Positions 28,721 through 37,660 of a stretch of 64,000 bases of DNA are shown one piece after another (the first letter of the stretch is position 1; every line of letters begins with the position of its first letter). Made by a program: the position numbers and the translations under genes. This DNA comes from Variovorax ginsengisoli (GTDB taxonomy: Bacteria; Pseudomonadota; Gammaproteobacteria; Burkholderiales; Burkholderiaceae_C). The notes under the pieces are model-generated. The model had not been told where the DNA came from and did no database searches. It worked only from the letters and a program-made list of their open reading frames with translations. The stretch is taken from contig NZ_JAUSRO010000002.1 in the NCBI RefSeq assembly GCF_030811835.1, positions 248,001 through 312,000 of the forward strand. The letters are read 5' to 3'.

Positions 28721-28797
28721 GCGGCTGTAGCTCAGTTGGATAGAGTACTTGGCTACGAACCAAGGGGTCGTGGGTTCAATTCCTGCCAGCCGCACCA
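28721..28797 (+). tRNA. tRNA-Arg (ACG), copy 2
   Basis: Identical over all 77 nt to copy 1, while the flanking DNA (promoter, spacer, terminator) differs. The two copies therefore behave as separate single-gene transcription units kept identical by selection or gene conversion. Confidence 0.97.
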
Positions 28798-28805
28798 TAA
28801 TCAGA

Positions 28806-28836
28806 AAAGCCTGCAACGAAAGTTGCGGGCTTTTTT
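28806..28836 (+). terminator. intrinsic terminator of tRNA-Arg copy 2
   Basis: A 12-bp stem (AAAGCCTGCAAC/GTTGCGGGCTTT) capped by a GAAA tetraloop is followed by TTT and TTTC. It ends 21 nt before the greB start, so any greB promoter must overlap it. Confidence 0.9.
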
Positions 28837-28856
28837 CTTTTGGAGTGGCCACGACC

Positions 28857-29432
28857 ATGAGCAAGGCATTCACCAAGGAAAGCGACGCCGACGAGGATGA
28901 CGACGGCGTTGGCGGCGTTGCCGCCCCCATTCCCGCAGGCGCGAAGAACTACATCACGCCGCAGGGCTATGCGCGACTGCGCGACGAGTTGCTCCAGTTG
29001 ATGGACGAGGAGCGTCCGAAGGTTGTCGAGGCGGTGCACTGGGCCGCCAAGAACGGCGATCGCTCGGAAAACGGCGACTATCTCTACGGCAAGAAACGCC
29101 TGCGCGAAATCGACCGTCGCATTCGTTTTCTCACCAAGCGCCTGGAGATTGCCGAGGTCACCGATCCGTCCGTGCACCAGGGCAGCGATAAGGTTTTTTT
29201 TGGCGCGACCGTCTGCTATGTGGACGAGGGGGGCGAGGAACGCACCGTCACCATTCTTGGCATCGACGAGGCACAAAGCGCACAGTCCCAGGTCAGCTGG
29301 ATTTCGCCGATCGCCCGCGCACTGCTCAAGGCGCGTGAGGGCGACGTGGTCAAGCTGGTCACGCCCGGCGGCGCGCACGAGGTGGAAGTGCTGTCGGTGC
29401 GCTACCCCGCGCCGCCGTCCCCCACGTCCTGA
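28857..29432 (+). CDS. greB: transcription elongation factor GreB
   Basis: A 191-residue factor that stimulates RNA polymerase to cleave backtracked RNA. After a 30-residue acidic/Gly N-terminal extension comes the Gre coiled coil (ITPQGYARLRDELLQLMDEERPKVV) with acidic tip residues in RSENGDYLYGKK. The FKBP-like C-terminal domain follows (VSWISPIARALL, VEVLSVRY). GreB is favoured over GreA by the KKRLREIDRRIRFLTKRLE segment. The ATG at 28857 has GGAG upstream; longer readings would run back through the tRNA-Arg gene. Confidence 0.93.
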   Translation: MSKAFTKESDADEDDDGVGGVAAPIPAGAKNYITPQGYARLRDELLQLMDEERPKVVEAVHWAAKNGDRSENGDYLYGKKRLREIDRRIRFLTKRLEIAEVTDPSVHQGSDKVFFGATVCYVDEGGEERTVTILGIDEAQSAQSQVSWISPIARALLKAREGDVVKLVTPGGAHEVEVLSVRYPAPPSPTS

Positions 29433-29483
29433 GGGAGGGGCCGATCGACGCGCGGGCCGCGTAACGTCGAAGAAAGCGCAGAC

Positions 29484-31739
29484 TCAGGCTGGCGGCACGA
29501 TCCGCGAGGCGGAAAGCACCGACGGCGAGCGCTTGACCGCGCGCAGCGCTGCTTCAAGGTGCGACAGGTCGCTCACCGAGATCACGAAGCGCAGGTCGGT
29601 GGAGTCCTGCGGCGTTTCCTCGGCCATCTCGACGTGCGTGATGTCGGCCTCAGCGGCTGCGAGTGTCGACGCGACGCGCGCGAGCACACCCTTGTCGTTG
29701 CGCACGGTGATGACCACGCCGGTCTCGAAATTGCGTACGGGCTCATCGGCCCACTCGACCGCAAAGAAGCGTTCGCTGTCCTTGTAGTGCAGGCGCTGGC
29801 CCACGCCGCACGCCTCCGTGTGAACCACCAGCCCTTCGCCGTGGCCCAGGTAGCCGACGATCGGGTCGCCCGGAATCGGTCGGCAACACAGTGAGAAGCG
29901 CACCGAGGAATTCTCGCTGCCGTCGAGCGTGACGGCACCCTGCGACACGTTTTCGTGGGCCGTGAAACGTTCACGGCTGAGCATCAGCGCATCGGGTTTC
30001 TCGCCCCGTTCGGCCAGCAGCGCCATCAGGCGCTTGGCGACGATGCTTGCCACCCGCTTGCCAAGGCCGATGTCGGTGAGCAACTCGGCGCGGTTGCGGC
30101 TGCCGGTAAAACGCAGCAGCCGGTCCCAGATCGGCTGATGATCGGCATCGTCGGCCGGCAGATTGCCCAGGCCTTCGGCGCGCAGCGCTTGCGCGAGCAG
30201 CTTTTCGCCCAGACCTTCGGATTCGGTCTGCGCCAGTGTCTTGAGGTAGTGCCGAATCTTCGAGCGTGCCCGGCCGGTGCGCACGAAGCCGAGCCAGGCC
30301 GGGTTGGGTGTGGAGACCGGCGCGGTGATCACTTCGATCACATCGCCGTTCTTGAGCTCGGTGCGCAACGGCACTTGATCCCCATTGATGCGCGCGGCGG
30401 ACGTGTGGTCGCCGATGTTGCTGTGGATCGCGTAGGCGAAGTCGACCACGGTCGCGCCGCGCGGCAGCGCCATGATCTGGCTCTTGGGCGTGAACACATA
30501 GACCGCGTCGGGGAACAGGTCGACCTTGACGTGATCCCAGAACTCGGCCGCGTCGCGCGTTTCGTCCTGGATGTCGAGCAGCGACTGCAGCCACTTGGTG
30601 CCCAGCCGGTCGCCATTGCTCGCGCTCGGCTCGGCCGCTTTATAGAGCCAGTGTGCGGCCACGCCCGACTCGGCCACGACGTGCATGGCCTCGGTGCGCA
30701 GCTGGAACTCGACGTTCACGCCCGATGGGCCCACCAGCGTCGTATGCAGCGACTGGTAGCCATTGAGCTTGGCGATCGCGATGTGGTCCTTGAACTTGCC
30801 CGGCAGCGGCTTGTACATCTGGTGCAGGATGCCCAGGCCGGTGTAGCAGGCGATCACGTTCGACACGATGAGCCGGAAGCCGTAGATGTCGGTCACCTGC
30901 GCGAAGCTCAGCCGCTTGTCTTCCATCTTGCGGTAGATGGAATAGAGCGTCTTTTCTCGCCCCGCGATGCGCACCGTGATGTTGGCCGCCGAGAACGCCG
31001 TTTCGAGTTCGCGCTGGACCTTCTGGATCAGGTCGCGGCGTCGGCCCCGCGCCTTGGCCACGGCCTTGGCCAGGATCGTGTAACGCCAGGGGCGCAGATG
31101 GCGGAACGACAGCTCCTGCAGTTCACGGTAGGTCTGATTCAGGCCCAGGCGGTAGGCAATGGGCGCGTAGATCTCCAGCGTTTCGTTGGAGATGCGAGCC
31201 CATTTTTCGCGTGGCGCATCGGCCAGCGTGCGCATGTTGTGCGTGCGGTCGGCCAGCTTGACCAGGATCACGCGCACGTCGCGCGCCATCGCCAGCAGCA
31301 TCTTGCGAAAGGACTCGGCCTGATTCTCCTCGCGCGTATTGAACTGCAGCTTGTCGAGCTTGGTGAGGCCATCGACCAGTTCGGCCACTGGTGCGCCGAA
31401 GCGCTCGATCAGCTCTGACTTGGTGACGCCGCAGTCCTCCATGGCGTCGTGCAGCAGCGCGGCCATCAGTGCCTGCGCGTCGAGCTTCCATTCGGCGCAC
31501 TGCGCGGCGACGGCGATCGGGTGGGTGATGTAGGGCTCGCCGCTGTTGCGCAGCTGGCCGAGATGCGCCTCGTCGGCAAAGCGATAGGCGCGCCGCACCA
31601 GGTCGGTGTCTTCGGGGCTGAGGTAGTCGAGCCGCGCCGTCAGTGCGGCAAAGCTGGCGGCGGCCGCATTCAACGCCGCCGGGCTGGGCCGGGGCGTGCC
31701 GCGAGGGGCGTTGGACTGTGGCTTAATGACCGCGCTCAT
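29484..31739 (-). CDS. spoT: bifunctional (p)ppGpp synthetase/hydrolase SpoT
   Basis: A 751-residue stringent-response enzyme of the long RSH type. The HD hydrolase domain is intact (ITHPIAVA with His73; LLHDAMED with His97/Asp98). The synthetase domain includes KMEDKRLSFAQVTDIYGFRLIV and HTTLVGPSGVNVEFQ. TGS (VYVFTPKSQIMALPRGATVVDFAY), helical and C-terminal ACT domains follow. The ATG at 31739 is preferred to a GTG 9 nt upstream. It follows rpoZ as in E. coli, but a strong terminator hairpin lies between them, and TACAGT ends 7 nt before the ATG, hinting at a separate promoter. Confidence 0.95.
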   Translation of the reverse strand: MSAVIKPQSNAPRGTPRPSPAALNAAAASFAALTARLDYLSPEDTDLVRRAYRFADEAHLGQLRNSGEPYITHPIAVAAQCAEWKLDAQALMAALLHDAMEDCGVTKSELIERFGAPVAELVDGLTKLDKLQFNTREENQAESFRKMLLAMARDVRVILVKLADRTHNMRTLADAPREKWARISNETLEIYAPIAYRLGLNQTYRELQELSFRHLRPWRYTILAKAVAKARGRRRDLIQKVQRELETAFSAANITVRIAGREKTLYSIYRKMEDKRLSFAQVTDIYGFRLIVSNVIACYTGLGILHQMYKPLPGKFKDHIAIAKLNGYQSLHTTLVGPSGVNVEFQLRTEAMHVVAESGVAAHWLYKAAEPSASNGDRLGTKWLQSLLDIQDETRDAAEFWDHVKVDLFPDAVYVFTPKSQIMALPRGATVVDFAYAIHSNIGDHTSAARINGDQVPLRTELKNGDVIEVITAPVSTPNPAWLGFVRTGRARSKIRHYLKTLAQTESEGLGEKLLAQALRAEGLGNLPADDADHQPIWDRLLRFTGSRNRAELLTDIGLGKRVASIVAKRLMALLAERGEKPDALMLSRERFTAHENVSQGAVTLDGSENSSVRFSLCCRPIPGDPIVGYLGHGEGLVVHTEACGVGQRLHYKDSERFFAVEWADEPVRNFETGVVITVRNDKGVLARVASTLAAAEADITHVEMAEETPQDSTDLRFVISVSDLSHLEAALRAVKRSPSVLSASRIVPPA

Positions 31740-31782
31740 GGCTTCCACTGTAGCGTGGCGCGCTGGAAGGGGTATTCAGCCA

Positions 31783-31813
31783 CAAAAAAAGCACCGCGAT
31801 GCGGTGCTTTTTT
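31783..31813 (-). terminator. intrinsic terminator between rpoZ and spoT
   Basis: An 11-bp stem (AAAAGCACCGC/GCGGTGCTTTT) with a 3-nt loop is followed on the minus strand by a run of seven T. It lies 25 nt past the rpoZ stop and 44 nt before spoT. It should end most gmk-rpoZ transcripts. Confidence 0.88.
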
Positions 31814-31838
31814 GTTGCAGGACTGCGTCAAGAAAGAC

Positions 31839-32042
31839 TCAACCCGGCACCTTCTTGAGCATTTCGATGCCGATCTTGCCCTCTGCGATTTCGCGCAGCG
31901 CGGTCACGGCAGGCTTGTTCTTGCTTTCGATCTTGGGCGCGTGGCCCTGGCTGAGCATGCGCGCGCGGTAGGTTGCCGCCAGCACGAGCTGGAAGCGGTT
32001 GGGGATTTGCAGGAGACAGTCTTCGACGGTGATGCGGGCCAT
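31839..32042 (-). CDS. rpoZ: RNA polymerase omega subunit
   Basis: A 67-residue omega subunit that helps assemble and stabilise beta-prime. The sequence [23 protein letters not shown] is strongly conserved. It lies 29 nt downstream of gmk. The protein is short compared with the 91 residues of E. coli omega, but this length is normal for Burkholderiales. A strong terminator follows directly. Confidence 0.96.
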   Translation of the reverse strand: MARITVEDCLLQIPNRFQLVLAATYRARMLSQGHAPKIESKNKPAVTALREIAEGKIGIEMLKKVPG

Positions 32043-32071
32043 GATGATCTTTCGAGCAGTTGAGCGGGATG

Positions 32072-32692
32072 TCAGGGGATGTTCAATGCGGCAAAGGTGT
32101 CGGCGCGAGCGCGGCGCTGAGCTGAATACCGTAGCCGTTGAGCGTGGACGATGGCTTTCAGGTCAAAAAGCGCCCGCTCAAATAACTCGTTGATTATAAC
32201 GAAGTCGAATTCGCTTGCGCGGGCCATTTCAGTGGCTGCGTTCTGCAGGCGCAGTTCGATGACCGAGGCACTGTCCTCCCCGCGCCGCTCCAGGCGCGAG
32301 CGCAGTTCTTCCCAGCTCGGCGGCAGGATGAAGATCAGCACGGCGTTGGCGAAGGTGTTGCGGATCTGCAGCGCGCCCTGGAAGTCGATTTCCAGAATCA
32401 CGTCGGCGCCCTGCGCCACGCGTTCCTCGATCGCCTTCTTCGACGTGCCGTAGCGCTGCCCGTGCACATGCGCCCATTCGACAAAACCGTCGGCCGCCAC
32501 CATGGCGTCGAATTCGGAGTGCGAGGCGAAGAAGTACTCGCGCCCGTGCTTTTCCTGGCCGCGCGGCGGCCGGGTGGTGTGCGACACCGACGGCTGCACC
32601 GCCGTGTCGAGTTCCATCAACGCCTTCACGAGGCTGGATTTGCCGGCACCGCTGGGCGCGGCGACCACGAAGATATTGCCTGGGTAGTCCAT
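32072..32692 (-). CDS. gmk: guanylate kinase
   Basis: A 206-residue enzyme converting GMP and ATP to GDP and ADP. The P-loop is [13 protein letters not shown]-binding residues lie in [20 protein letters not shown], and the lid region is [15 protein letters not shown]. It begins 10 nt after yicC and precedes rpoZ, the usual yicC-gmk-rpoZ order. GDP/GTP supply is thereby linked in position to the (p)ppGpp enzyme gene downstream. Start and length are normal. Confidence 0.96.
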   Translation of the reverse strand: MDYPGNIFVVAAPSGAGKSSLVKALMELDTAVQPSVSHTTRPPRGQEKHGREYFFASHSEFDAMVAADGFVEWAHVHGQRYGTSKKAIEERVAQGADVILEIDFQGALQIRNTFANAVLIFILPPSWEELRSRLERRGEDSASVIELRLQNAATEMARASEFDFVIINELFERALFDLKAIVHAQRLRYSAQRRARADTFAALNIP

Positions 32693-32702
32693 GCGCGTGC
32701 TC

Positions 32703-33617
32703 TTATTCGATGTTCTGGACCTGCTCGCGCATCTGTTCGATCAGCACCTTCATGTCCACGCCGATGCGTGTGAGTTCGAGTGCGGCCGACTTCGAGCCGA
32801 GCGTGTTGGCTTCGCGGTGCAGTTCCTGGATCAGGAAGTCCAGGCGCTTGCCGATCTCGCCGCCTTTTTTCACGAGGCGTTCGATTTCGTCGAGGTGCGA
32901 GGCGAGCCGCGTGAGCTCTTCGGCCACGTCGATGCGGATGGCGAAAGCGGTGGCTTCGGTCAGCGCGCGGTCCTGGGCGGCTTCGGGCAGCGTGCCGCCG
33001 GTCAGGCCCATGGCCTCCTGCCAGCGCTCCAGAAAGCGCGTGCGTTGCTGCTCGACGAGTTGCGGCACCAGCGGCCCGGCTTGCTTGGCAAGCTTGCCAA
33101 GCTGGGCCAGATGGTCCTTGAGCATCGTCGCCAACCGCGCGCCTTCGCGCTCGCGGGCGGCCATCAGGCCGTCGAGCGCCTTGCGGGTCACGTCGAGCAG
33201 GTCGGGGCCCCAGTCGCCGCGCGAGGCGGTGTCGCCGCCGGCCAGGCGCAGCACGTCGGCCACGCTGAGTTCACGCGCCCCCGGCAGCCAGGCCCGGATG
33301 CCGTCCTGCACACCGTTCAGGCGCTGCAGCAGGCGCGTGGAGGGCTCGGTGATGCCTGCCTGCGCCGTGTTCTCGATGGCCGCGCGCAGCTCGACCTTGC
33401 CGCGCTTGAGCTTGGCCGTGAGCAGCTCGCGCAGCGCCGGCTCATGCTGGCGCAACTCTTCGGGCAGCTTGAAGGTCAGGTCGAGGAAACGGCTGTTGAC
33501 CGAGCGGATTTCGACGCCGAGCCGCCCGGTGAAAAGGGGCCGGACGTCGGTTTCGGGGGGGCTTCCAGAGGGGCCGTTCTGGCCGCTGGCATAGCCCGTC
33601 ATGCTGTAAACTGGCAT
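32703..33617 (-). CDS. yicC: YicC-family endoribonuclease
   Basis: A 304-residue member of the YicC family, now described as endoribonucleases. It starts [12 protein letters not shown] and has the [21 protein letters not shown] segment and a C-terminal helical region ([23 protein letters not shown]). Compared with E. coli YicC (287 residues) there is an insert of about 12 residues near the N-terminus ([16 protein letters not shown]). The ATG at 33617 is fixed by the conserved start. It heads the yicC-gmk-rpoZ transcript and is divergent from rph. Confidence 0.92.
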   Translation of the reverse strand: MPVYSMTGYASGQNGPSGSPPETDVRPLFTGRLGVEIRSVNSRFLDLTFKLPEELRQHEPALRELLTAKLKRGKVELRAAIENTAQAGITEPSTRLLQRLNGVQDGIRAWLPGARELSVADVLRLAGGDTASRGDWGPDLLDVTRKALDGLMAAREREGARLATMLKDHLAQLGKLAKQAGPLVPQLVEQQRTRFLERWQEAMGLTGGTLPEAAQDRALTEATAFAIRIDVAEELTRLASHLDEIERLVKKGGEIGKRLDFLIQELHREANTLGSKSAALELTRIGVDMKVLIEQMREQVQNIE

Positions 33618-33792
33618 TGCGCCTCGCTGTGTTCGTGTTTGCACGCGCCGAGGTGACGGCACGGCGTTCGCTTGCCGACCCATCGCCTTCGGGCGAAACT
33701 CCCGGATTATGGCAAAGGTCCACGACGCTCCCTTGTCGATGGCCTCCGCCACCATCGCGGGCATCGCATTTCCTTCTCATTTCCCCACATCC

Positions 33793-34521
33793 ATGACAGC
33801 CTTCGTTCGCAGCGGCAACCGCGCCGCAGACCAGATGCGCACCGTGCGCATCACCCGCGGTTTCACCATCCATGCCGAAGGCTCGGTGCTCATCGAATTC
33901 GGCCAGACCCGCGTGCTGTGCACCGCGTCGGTCGAAGAAAAGGTGCCGCCGCACAAAAAGGGCAGCGGCGAAGGCTGGGTGACCGCCGAGTACGGCATGC
34001 TGCCGCGCGCCACCCACACCCGCAGCAGCCGCGAAGCCGCCAAGGGCAAGCAGACCGGCCGCACCCAGGAAATCCAGCGGCTCATCGGGCGTTCAATGCG
34101 CGCGGTGTTCGACCTGGCCGCGCTGGGCGAGCGCACCATCCACCTCGACTGCGACGTGCTCCAGGCCGACGGCGGCACGCGCACCGCGGCCATCACCGGC
34201 GCCTTCGTGGCCGCGCAGGACGCCGTCAACACGCTGCTGGCGGCCGGCAAGATCGCCGCTTCGCCCATCCGTGGCCATGTGGCTGCGATCTCGGTGGGCA
34301 TCGTGCAGGGCACGCCGCTGCTCGACCTCGAATACACCGAAGACTCCGCCTGCGACACCGACATGAACGTGGTCATGACCGGCGCCGGCCATTTCGTCGA
34401 AGTGCAGGGCACGGCCGAAGGCGCTGCGTTTTCACGCGCCGAAATGGACCAGTTGCTCGGCCTGGCCGAAAAGGGCATCGGCGAACTGATCGCAATGCAG
34501 GCACAGGCGCTCGCCGGCTGA
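33793..34521 (+). CDS. rph: ribonuclease PH
   Basis: A 242-residue phosphorolytic 3'-5' exoribonuclease that trims tRNA 3' ends. The typical RNase PH start ([25 protein letters not shown]), the phosphate-binding [25 protein letters not shown] loop and the [19 protein letters not shown] segment are complete. So is the C-terminal half that is frameshifted in some E. coli K-12 strains. The ATG at 33793 is supported by the conserved start. It leads an rph-rdgB-hemW-tetR unit and is divergent from yicC. Confidence 0.96.
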   Translation: MTAFVRSGNRAADQMRTVRITRGFTIHAEGSVLIEFGQTRVLCTASVEEKVPPHKKGSGEGWVTAEYGMLPRATHTRSSREAAKGKQTGRTQEIQRLIGRSMRAVFDLAALGERTIHLDCDVLQADGGTRTAAITGAFVAAQDAVNTLLAAGKIAASPIRGHVAAISVGIVQGTPLLDLEYTEDSACDTDMNVVMTGAGHFVEVQGTAEGAAFSRAEMDQLLGLAEKGIGELIAMQAQALAG

Positions 34522-34525
34522 CGCC

Positions 34526-35125
34526 ATGAAGCTGGTACTCGCATCGAACAACGCGGGCAAGCTGGCCGAGCTGCAGGTGCTGTTTGCGCCGCTGGGCGTC
34601 GAGCTGATGCGCCAGTCCGAACTGGGTGTCGGCGAAGCCGAAGAACCGTTTCGCACCTTCGTGGAGAACGCGCTGGCCAAGGCGCGCCACGCGGCTGCCG
34701 CCACCGGCCTGCCCGCCATCGCCGACGATGCCGGACTGTGCGTCGACGCCTTCGGCGGGCTGCCCGGCGTCGACACCGCCTACTACGCGACCCAGTTCGG
34801 CTACGACAAGGGCGATGCCAACAACGTGCGCGCACTGCTCGAACAGATGGCCGGCCTGGACAACCGGCGCGCCGCGTTGGTCAGCACGCTGGTCGCACTG
34901 CGCAGCGCCGACGATCCGGAGCCGCTCATCGCGGTGGGCCGCGCCGCTGGCGAGATCACGCGCGAGCCCATCGGCAGCTACGGCTTCGGCTTCGATCCGG
35001 TCATGTTCCTGCCGCAGTTCGGCAAGACCTTTGCCCAACTGCCGGCCGACGAGAAAAACGCGCACAGCCACCGTGGCCAGGCGGCCCGCGCCATGCTGGC
35101 GCTGATGCGCGAACGCTGGCTGTGA
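34526..35125 (+). CDS. rdgB: XTP/dITP diphosphatase (non-canonical purine NTP pyrophosphatase)
   Basis: A 199-residue house-cleaning enzyme that hydrolyses dITP, ITP and XTP to monophosphates. Motifs LASNNAGK, ALAKARHAA, IADDAGLCVDAFGG and SYGFGFDPVMF are all present. It starts 4 nt after rph. The stop overlaps the hemW GTG start (GTGA). Length matches the family. Confidence 0.96.
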   Translation: MKLVLASNNAGKLAELQVLFAPLGVELMRQSELGVGEAEEPFRTFVENALAKARHAAAATGLPAIADDAGLCVDAFGGLPGVDTAYYATQFGYDKGDANNVRALLEQMAGLDNRRAALVSTLVALRSADDPEPLIAVGRAAGEITREPIGSYGFGFDPVMFLPQFGKTFAQLPADEKNAHSHRGQAARAMLALMRERWL

Positions 35126-36384
35126 GCATCGTCGTTCCCATTGCAGTGGTCGATGAGGCGACGGTGGCCGAAGCCGGCGCGCCGCATGCCAACGACGTAC
35201 TGCACCTGATGCGGCCCGGCCCGCTGCAACTCGCCGCGCTGCCGCCGCTGTCGCTGTACGTGCACCTGCCCTGGTGCCTGCGCAAGTGCCCGTACTGCGA
35301 CTTCAATTCGCATGAGTGGCGGGCGGGCGGCGACGCGTTGCCCGAGCAGCGCTATCTCGATGCGCTGGTGGCCGACCTCGACGCGGCCCTGCCGCTGATC
35401 TGGGGCCGCACCGTGCACACCATCTTCATCGGCGGCGGCACGCCCAGCCTGTTCTCGCCCGCGGCCATCGACCGGTTGCTGAGCGACCTGCGCGCACGCC
35501 TGAAGCTGGCGCCCGACTGCGAGATCAGCCTGGAAGCCAACCCCGGCACCTTCGAGCGCGACCGCTTTCGTGCCTACCGCGCCGCTGGCGTCACGCGCCT
35601 GTCGGTGGGCGTGCAGAGCTTCAACGACGATCACCTGAAGGCGTTGGGCCGCGTGCACGATCGGGCACAGGCCATCGCCGCGGTGGAAGAGGCTGCCGGC
35701 GCCTTCGACACCTTCAACCTCGACCTGATGTATGCGCTGCCGGGCCAGACGCTCGCGCAACTCGATGAAGACCTCGACCAAGCGCTGGCCTTGGCGCCGC
35801 CGCATCTGTCGGTCTATCACCTGACCATCGAGCCCAACACCTACTTCGCCAAGTTCCCGCCAGTGGTGCCTGAGGACGACACCGCCTACGCGATGCTCGA
35901 CCGGCTCACCGAACGCACCACCGCGCAGGGTTTCAGCCGCTATGAAGTGTCGGCCTATGCACGCGACGGCCACCGCTGCGCGCACAACCTGAACTACTGG
36001 CAGTTCGGCGACTACCTGGGCATCGGCGCGGGTGCATACAGCAAGCTGAGCTTTGCGCATCGCGTGGTGCGGCAGGTGCGGTTTCGCGAACCAGCGCGCT
36101 ACATGGAGTGCGCGCTCGCCGGCACGGCGGTCGCCAAGAGCGAGGAGGTCGCCATTGCCGACCTGCCCTTCGAATTCATGCTCAACGCCCTGCGGCTGAA
36201 GGAAGGCTTTTCACTGGCCCAGTTCGGCGAACGCACCGGCCTGGCCACCACCGCGATCCAGCGTGGCCTCGACGAGGCCGAAGGCAAGGGCCTGCTCGCG
36301 CGCGACCTGCGCCACGTGTGGCCGACCGAGCGCGGGCTCGACTTCCTGAGCGACCTGCAGACCATCTTCCTGCCAGACACCTGA
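35122..36384 (+). CDS. hemW: radical SAM heme chaperone HemW
   Basis: A 420-residue HemW protein (formerly called HemN-like). The radical-SAM cluster motif C-x3-C-x2-C reads YVHLPWCLRKCPYCDFN. IGGGTPSLF and SVGVQSFND are SAM-binding regions. The HNLNYW motif of HemW and a C-terminal HemN domain follow. HemW binds heme and delivers it to respiratory enzymes; unlike HemN it lacks the second cluster-ligand cysteine. The GTG at 35122 is chosen for its 4-nt overlap with rdgB; an ATG at 35209 is an alternative. An N-terminal extension of about 45 residues precedes the domain. Confidence 0.92.
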   Translation: MSIVVPIAVVDEATVAEAGAPHANDVLHLMRPGPLQLAALPPLSLYVHLPWCLRKCPYCDFNSHEWRAGGDALPEQRYLDALVADLDAALPLIWGRTVHTIFIGGGTPSLFSPAAIDRLLSDLRARLKLAPDCEISLEANPGTFERDRFRAYRAAGVTRLSVGVQSFNDDHLKALGRVHDRAQAIAAVEEAAGAFDTFNLDLMYALPGQTLAQLDEDLDQALALAPPHLSVYHLTIEPNTYFAKFPPVVPEDDTAYAMLDRLTERTTAQGFSRYEVSAYARDGHRCAHNLNYWQFGDYLGIGAGAYSKLSFAHRVVRQVRFREPARYMECALAGTAVAKSEEVAIADLPFEFMLNALRLKEGFSLAQFGERTGLATTAIQRGLDEAEGKGLLARDLRHVWPTERGLDFLSDLQTIFLPDT

Positions 36385-36392
36385 GCATCACC

Positions 36393-37106
36393 ATGCAGCC
36401 AGCCGCACCGCCGGACCTCCCCCTGCCGTCGCCGCGGCGTGCGCGCGGCCGGCCCAACGCGGAGCAGGCCGCCGAACTGCGCGAGGCGCTCCTGAGCGCC
36501 GCGCTCCAGTCCTTTCTCGAACGCGGCTATGCCGCCACCAGCATCGAGGCGGTGGCGCGCGATGCAGGCGTGGCGAAGATCACCATCTACCGGCAGTACG
36601 AGAACAAGGAAGCGCTCTTCCACGAGGTGGTGCACCGCGCCGTGCAGAACGCGCGCGCCACCATGCAGGCCACGCTGGTGCGCGACAACGCCGACGTCCG
36701 CAGCGCGCTGCTCGACCTGGTCGAGCGCATGTACCTGTCGGCCACCGAGCCGGCAACGCTGGCCTTGCTGCGCCTGGTGATCGCCGAGGCGGTGCGTTTC
36801 CCCGAACTCGCCAAGTCGCTCTACGCCGAGAACCACTACGTGCTCGCCCCGGTGGTCGCCTACCTGGCCGAGGCGCACCGAAGCGGAAGACTGCACGTGC
36901 CGTCGCCCGAGCTGGCCGCCGTGCAACTCTCCACGCTCGCCTTCGGCGGCGTGCGCTTTTTCATCTCCAAGCCCTTGGCCGGCGGCGCCGAACGCCGCGC
37001 CTGGGCCGAAGACATCGTCGACCTGATGCTGCGGGGGTGGGCGCCGCTGGCCAACGGCACAGCTTTCGATAGGCCCGGCGTGGGGACGGGCGCGCAGAGC
37101 GTCTAA
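36393..37106 (+). CDS. TetR-family transcriptional regulator
   Basis: A 237-residue regulator. After a Pro/Arg-rich N-terminal tail (SPRRARGRPN) comes the TetR HTH at about residues 25-75, with ALQSFLERGYAATSIEAVAR and AGVAKITIYRQYENKEALFH. A ligand-binding helical domain follows. It starts 8 nt after hemW and is probably co-transcribed. Its target is not obvious, as no efflux or catabolic gene is adjacent on either side. It is followed 41 nt later by tRNA-Ser, whose promoter may overlap its stop codon. Confidence 0.9.
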   Translation: MQPAAPPDLPLPSPRRARGRPNAEQAAELREALLSAALQSFLERGYAATSIEAVARDAGVAKITIYRQYENKEALFHEVVHRAVQNARATMQATLVRDNADVRSALLDLVERMYLSATEPATLALLRLVIAEAVRFPELAKSLYAENHYVLAPVVAYLAEAHRSGRLHVPSPELAAVQLSTLAFGGVRFFISKPLAGGAERRAWAEDIVDLMLRGWAPLANGTAFDRPGVGTGAQSV

Positions 37107-37147
37107 AATACGGCTCCTGGCCTCCAGCGCAAGCGGCCAGGCCACCA

Positions 37148-37235
37148 GGAGATTTGGGTGAGTGGTTTAAACCAGCAGTCTTGAAAACTGCCGACGGGAA
37201 ACCGTCCGTGAGTTCGAATCTCACAGTCTCCGCCA
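37148..37235 (+). tRNA. tRNA-Ser (TGA)
   Basis: An 88-nt class II tRNA with encoded CCA. The acceptor stem is GGAGATT/AGTCTCC, the anticodon arm GCAGT-CTTGAAA-ACTGC gives TGA, and the long variable arm (CGACGG/CCGTCCG) is typical of serine tRNAs. TAAAAT at 37104-37109, overlapping the tetR stop, is a possible -10. Confidence 0.97.
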
Positions 37236-37415
37236 CTTGGCTTGTCCTTCAATACGCCTCGCGGCCTGACAGATCCTGCTCGCGCCGCGCAGCGCAGCGA
37301 CCCGGCACCTGACAGTGGCCCTTTCATCCCACGATCATGGGAGGGCGCTCGCAAACCCTCGTTCAGTCACTCGACCCCGGCACCACACTTCGACCTCCAC
37401 CCACCGAGGAGACAC

Positions 37416-37544
37416 ATGACGAAGAAGATGGCGGTGCTGATAGCAGCGATATGCATGAGTTGCGGGGCGCTCGCCCATTCCGGAGGTACCGACAAGAACG
37501 GTTGCCATCGTGACCACAAAAACGGCGGCACGCATTGCCATTGA
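37416..37544 (+). CDS. small exported His/Cys-rich YHYH-type peptide
   Basis: A 42-residue precursor with a clear signal peptide (MTKKMAVLIAAICMSCGALA), leaving about 22 residues: HSGGTDKNGCHRDHKNGGTHCH. The mature part has five His and two Cys and matches the short YHYH-type peptides (HSGGTDxNGCH...HCH) found in many proteobacteria. GAGGAGA upstream is a strong ribosome site. Metal binding is plausible from composition, but no function is established for such peptides. It stands alone after tRNA-Ser and is convergent with the SLOG gene. Confidence 0.7.
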   Translation: MTKKMAVLIAAICMSCGALAHSGGTDKNGCHRDHKNGGTHCH

Positions 37545-37660
37545 GATGGGAGACGCGAAGCGCAATGGGCGCCGTTTCAGACTGACCGTGAACGCTAGAG
37601 GGGGCGTGCCAGCGATTTCTGAAACGCCTGAAGACGCATCGCTTTTTTGCGGTGTCATGC

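Noticed and set aside
28490..28900. Frames reading through the tRNA-Arg genes (MATNQGVVGSIPASR-type start)
   Set aside because: This peptide is a known false translation of tRNA genes. greB begins properly at 28857.
37545..37660. Possible terminator or small gene between the YHYH-type peptide and SLOG genes
   Set aside because: Only a short T-run without a convincing stem and no frame with a ribosome site.
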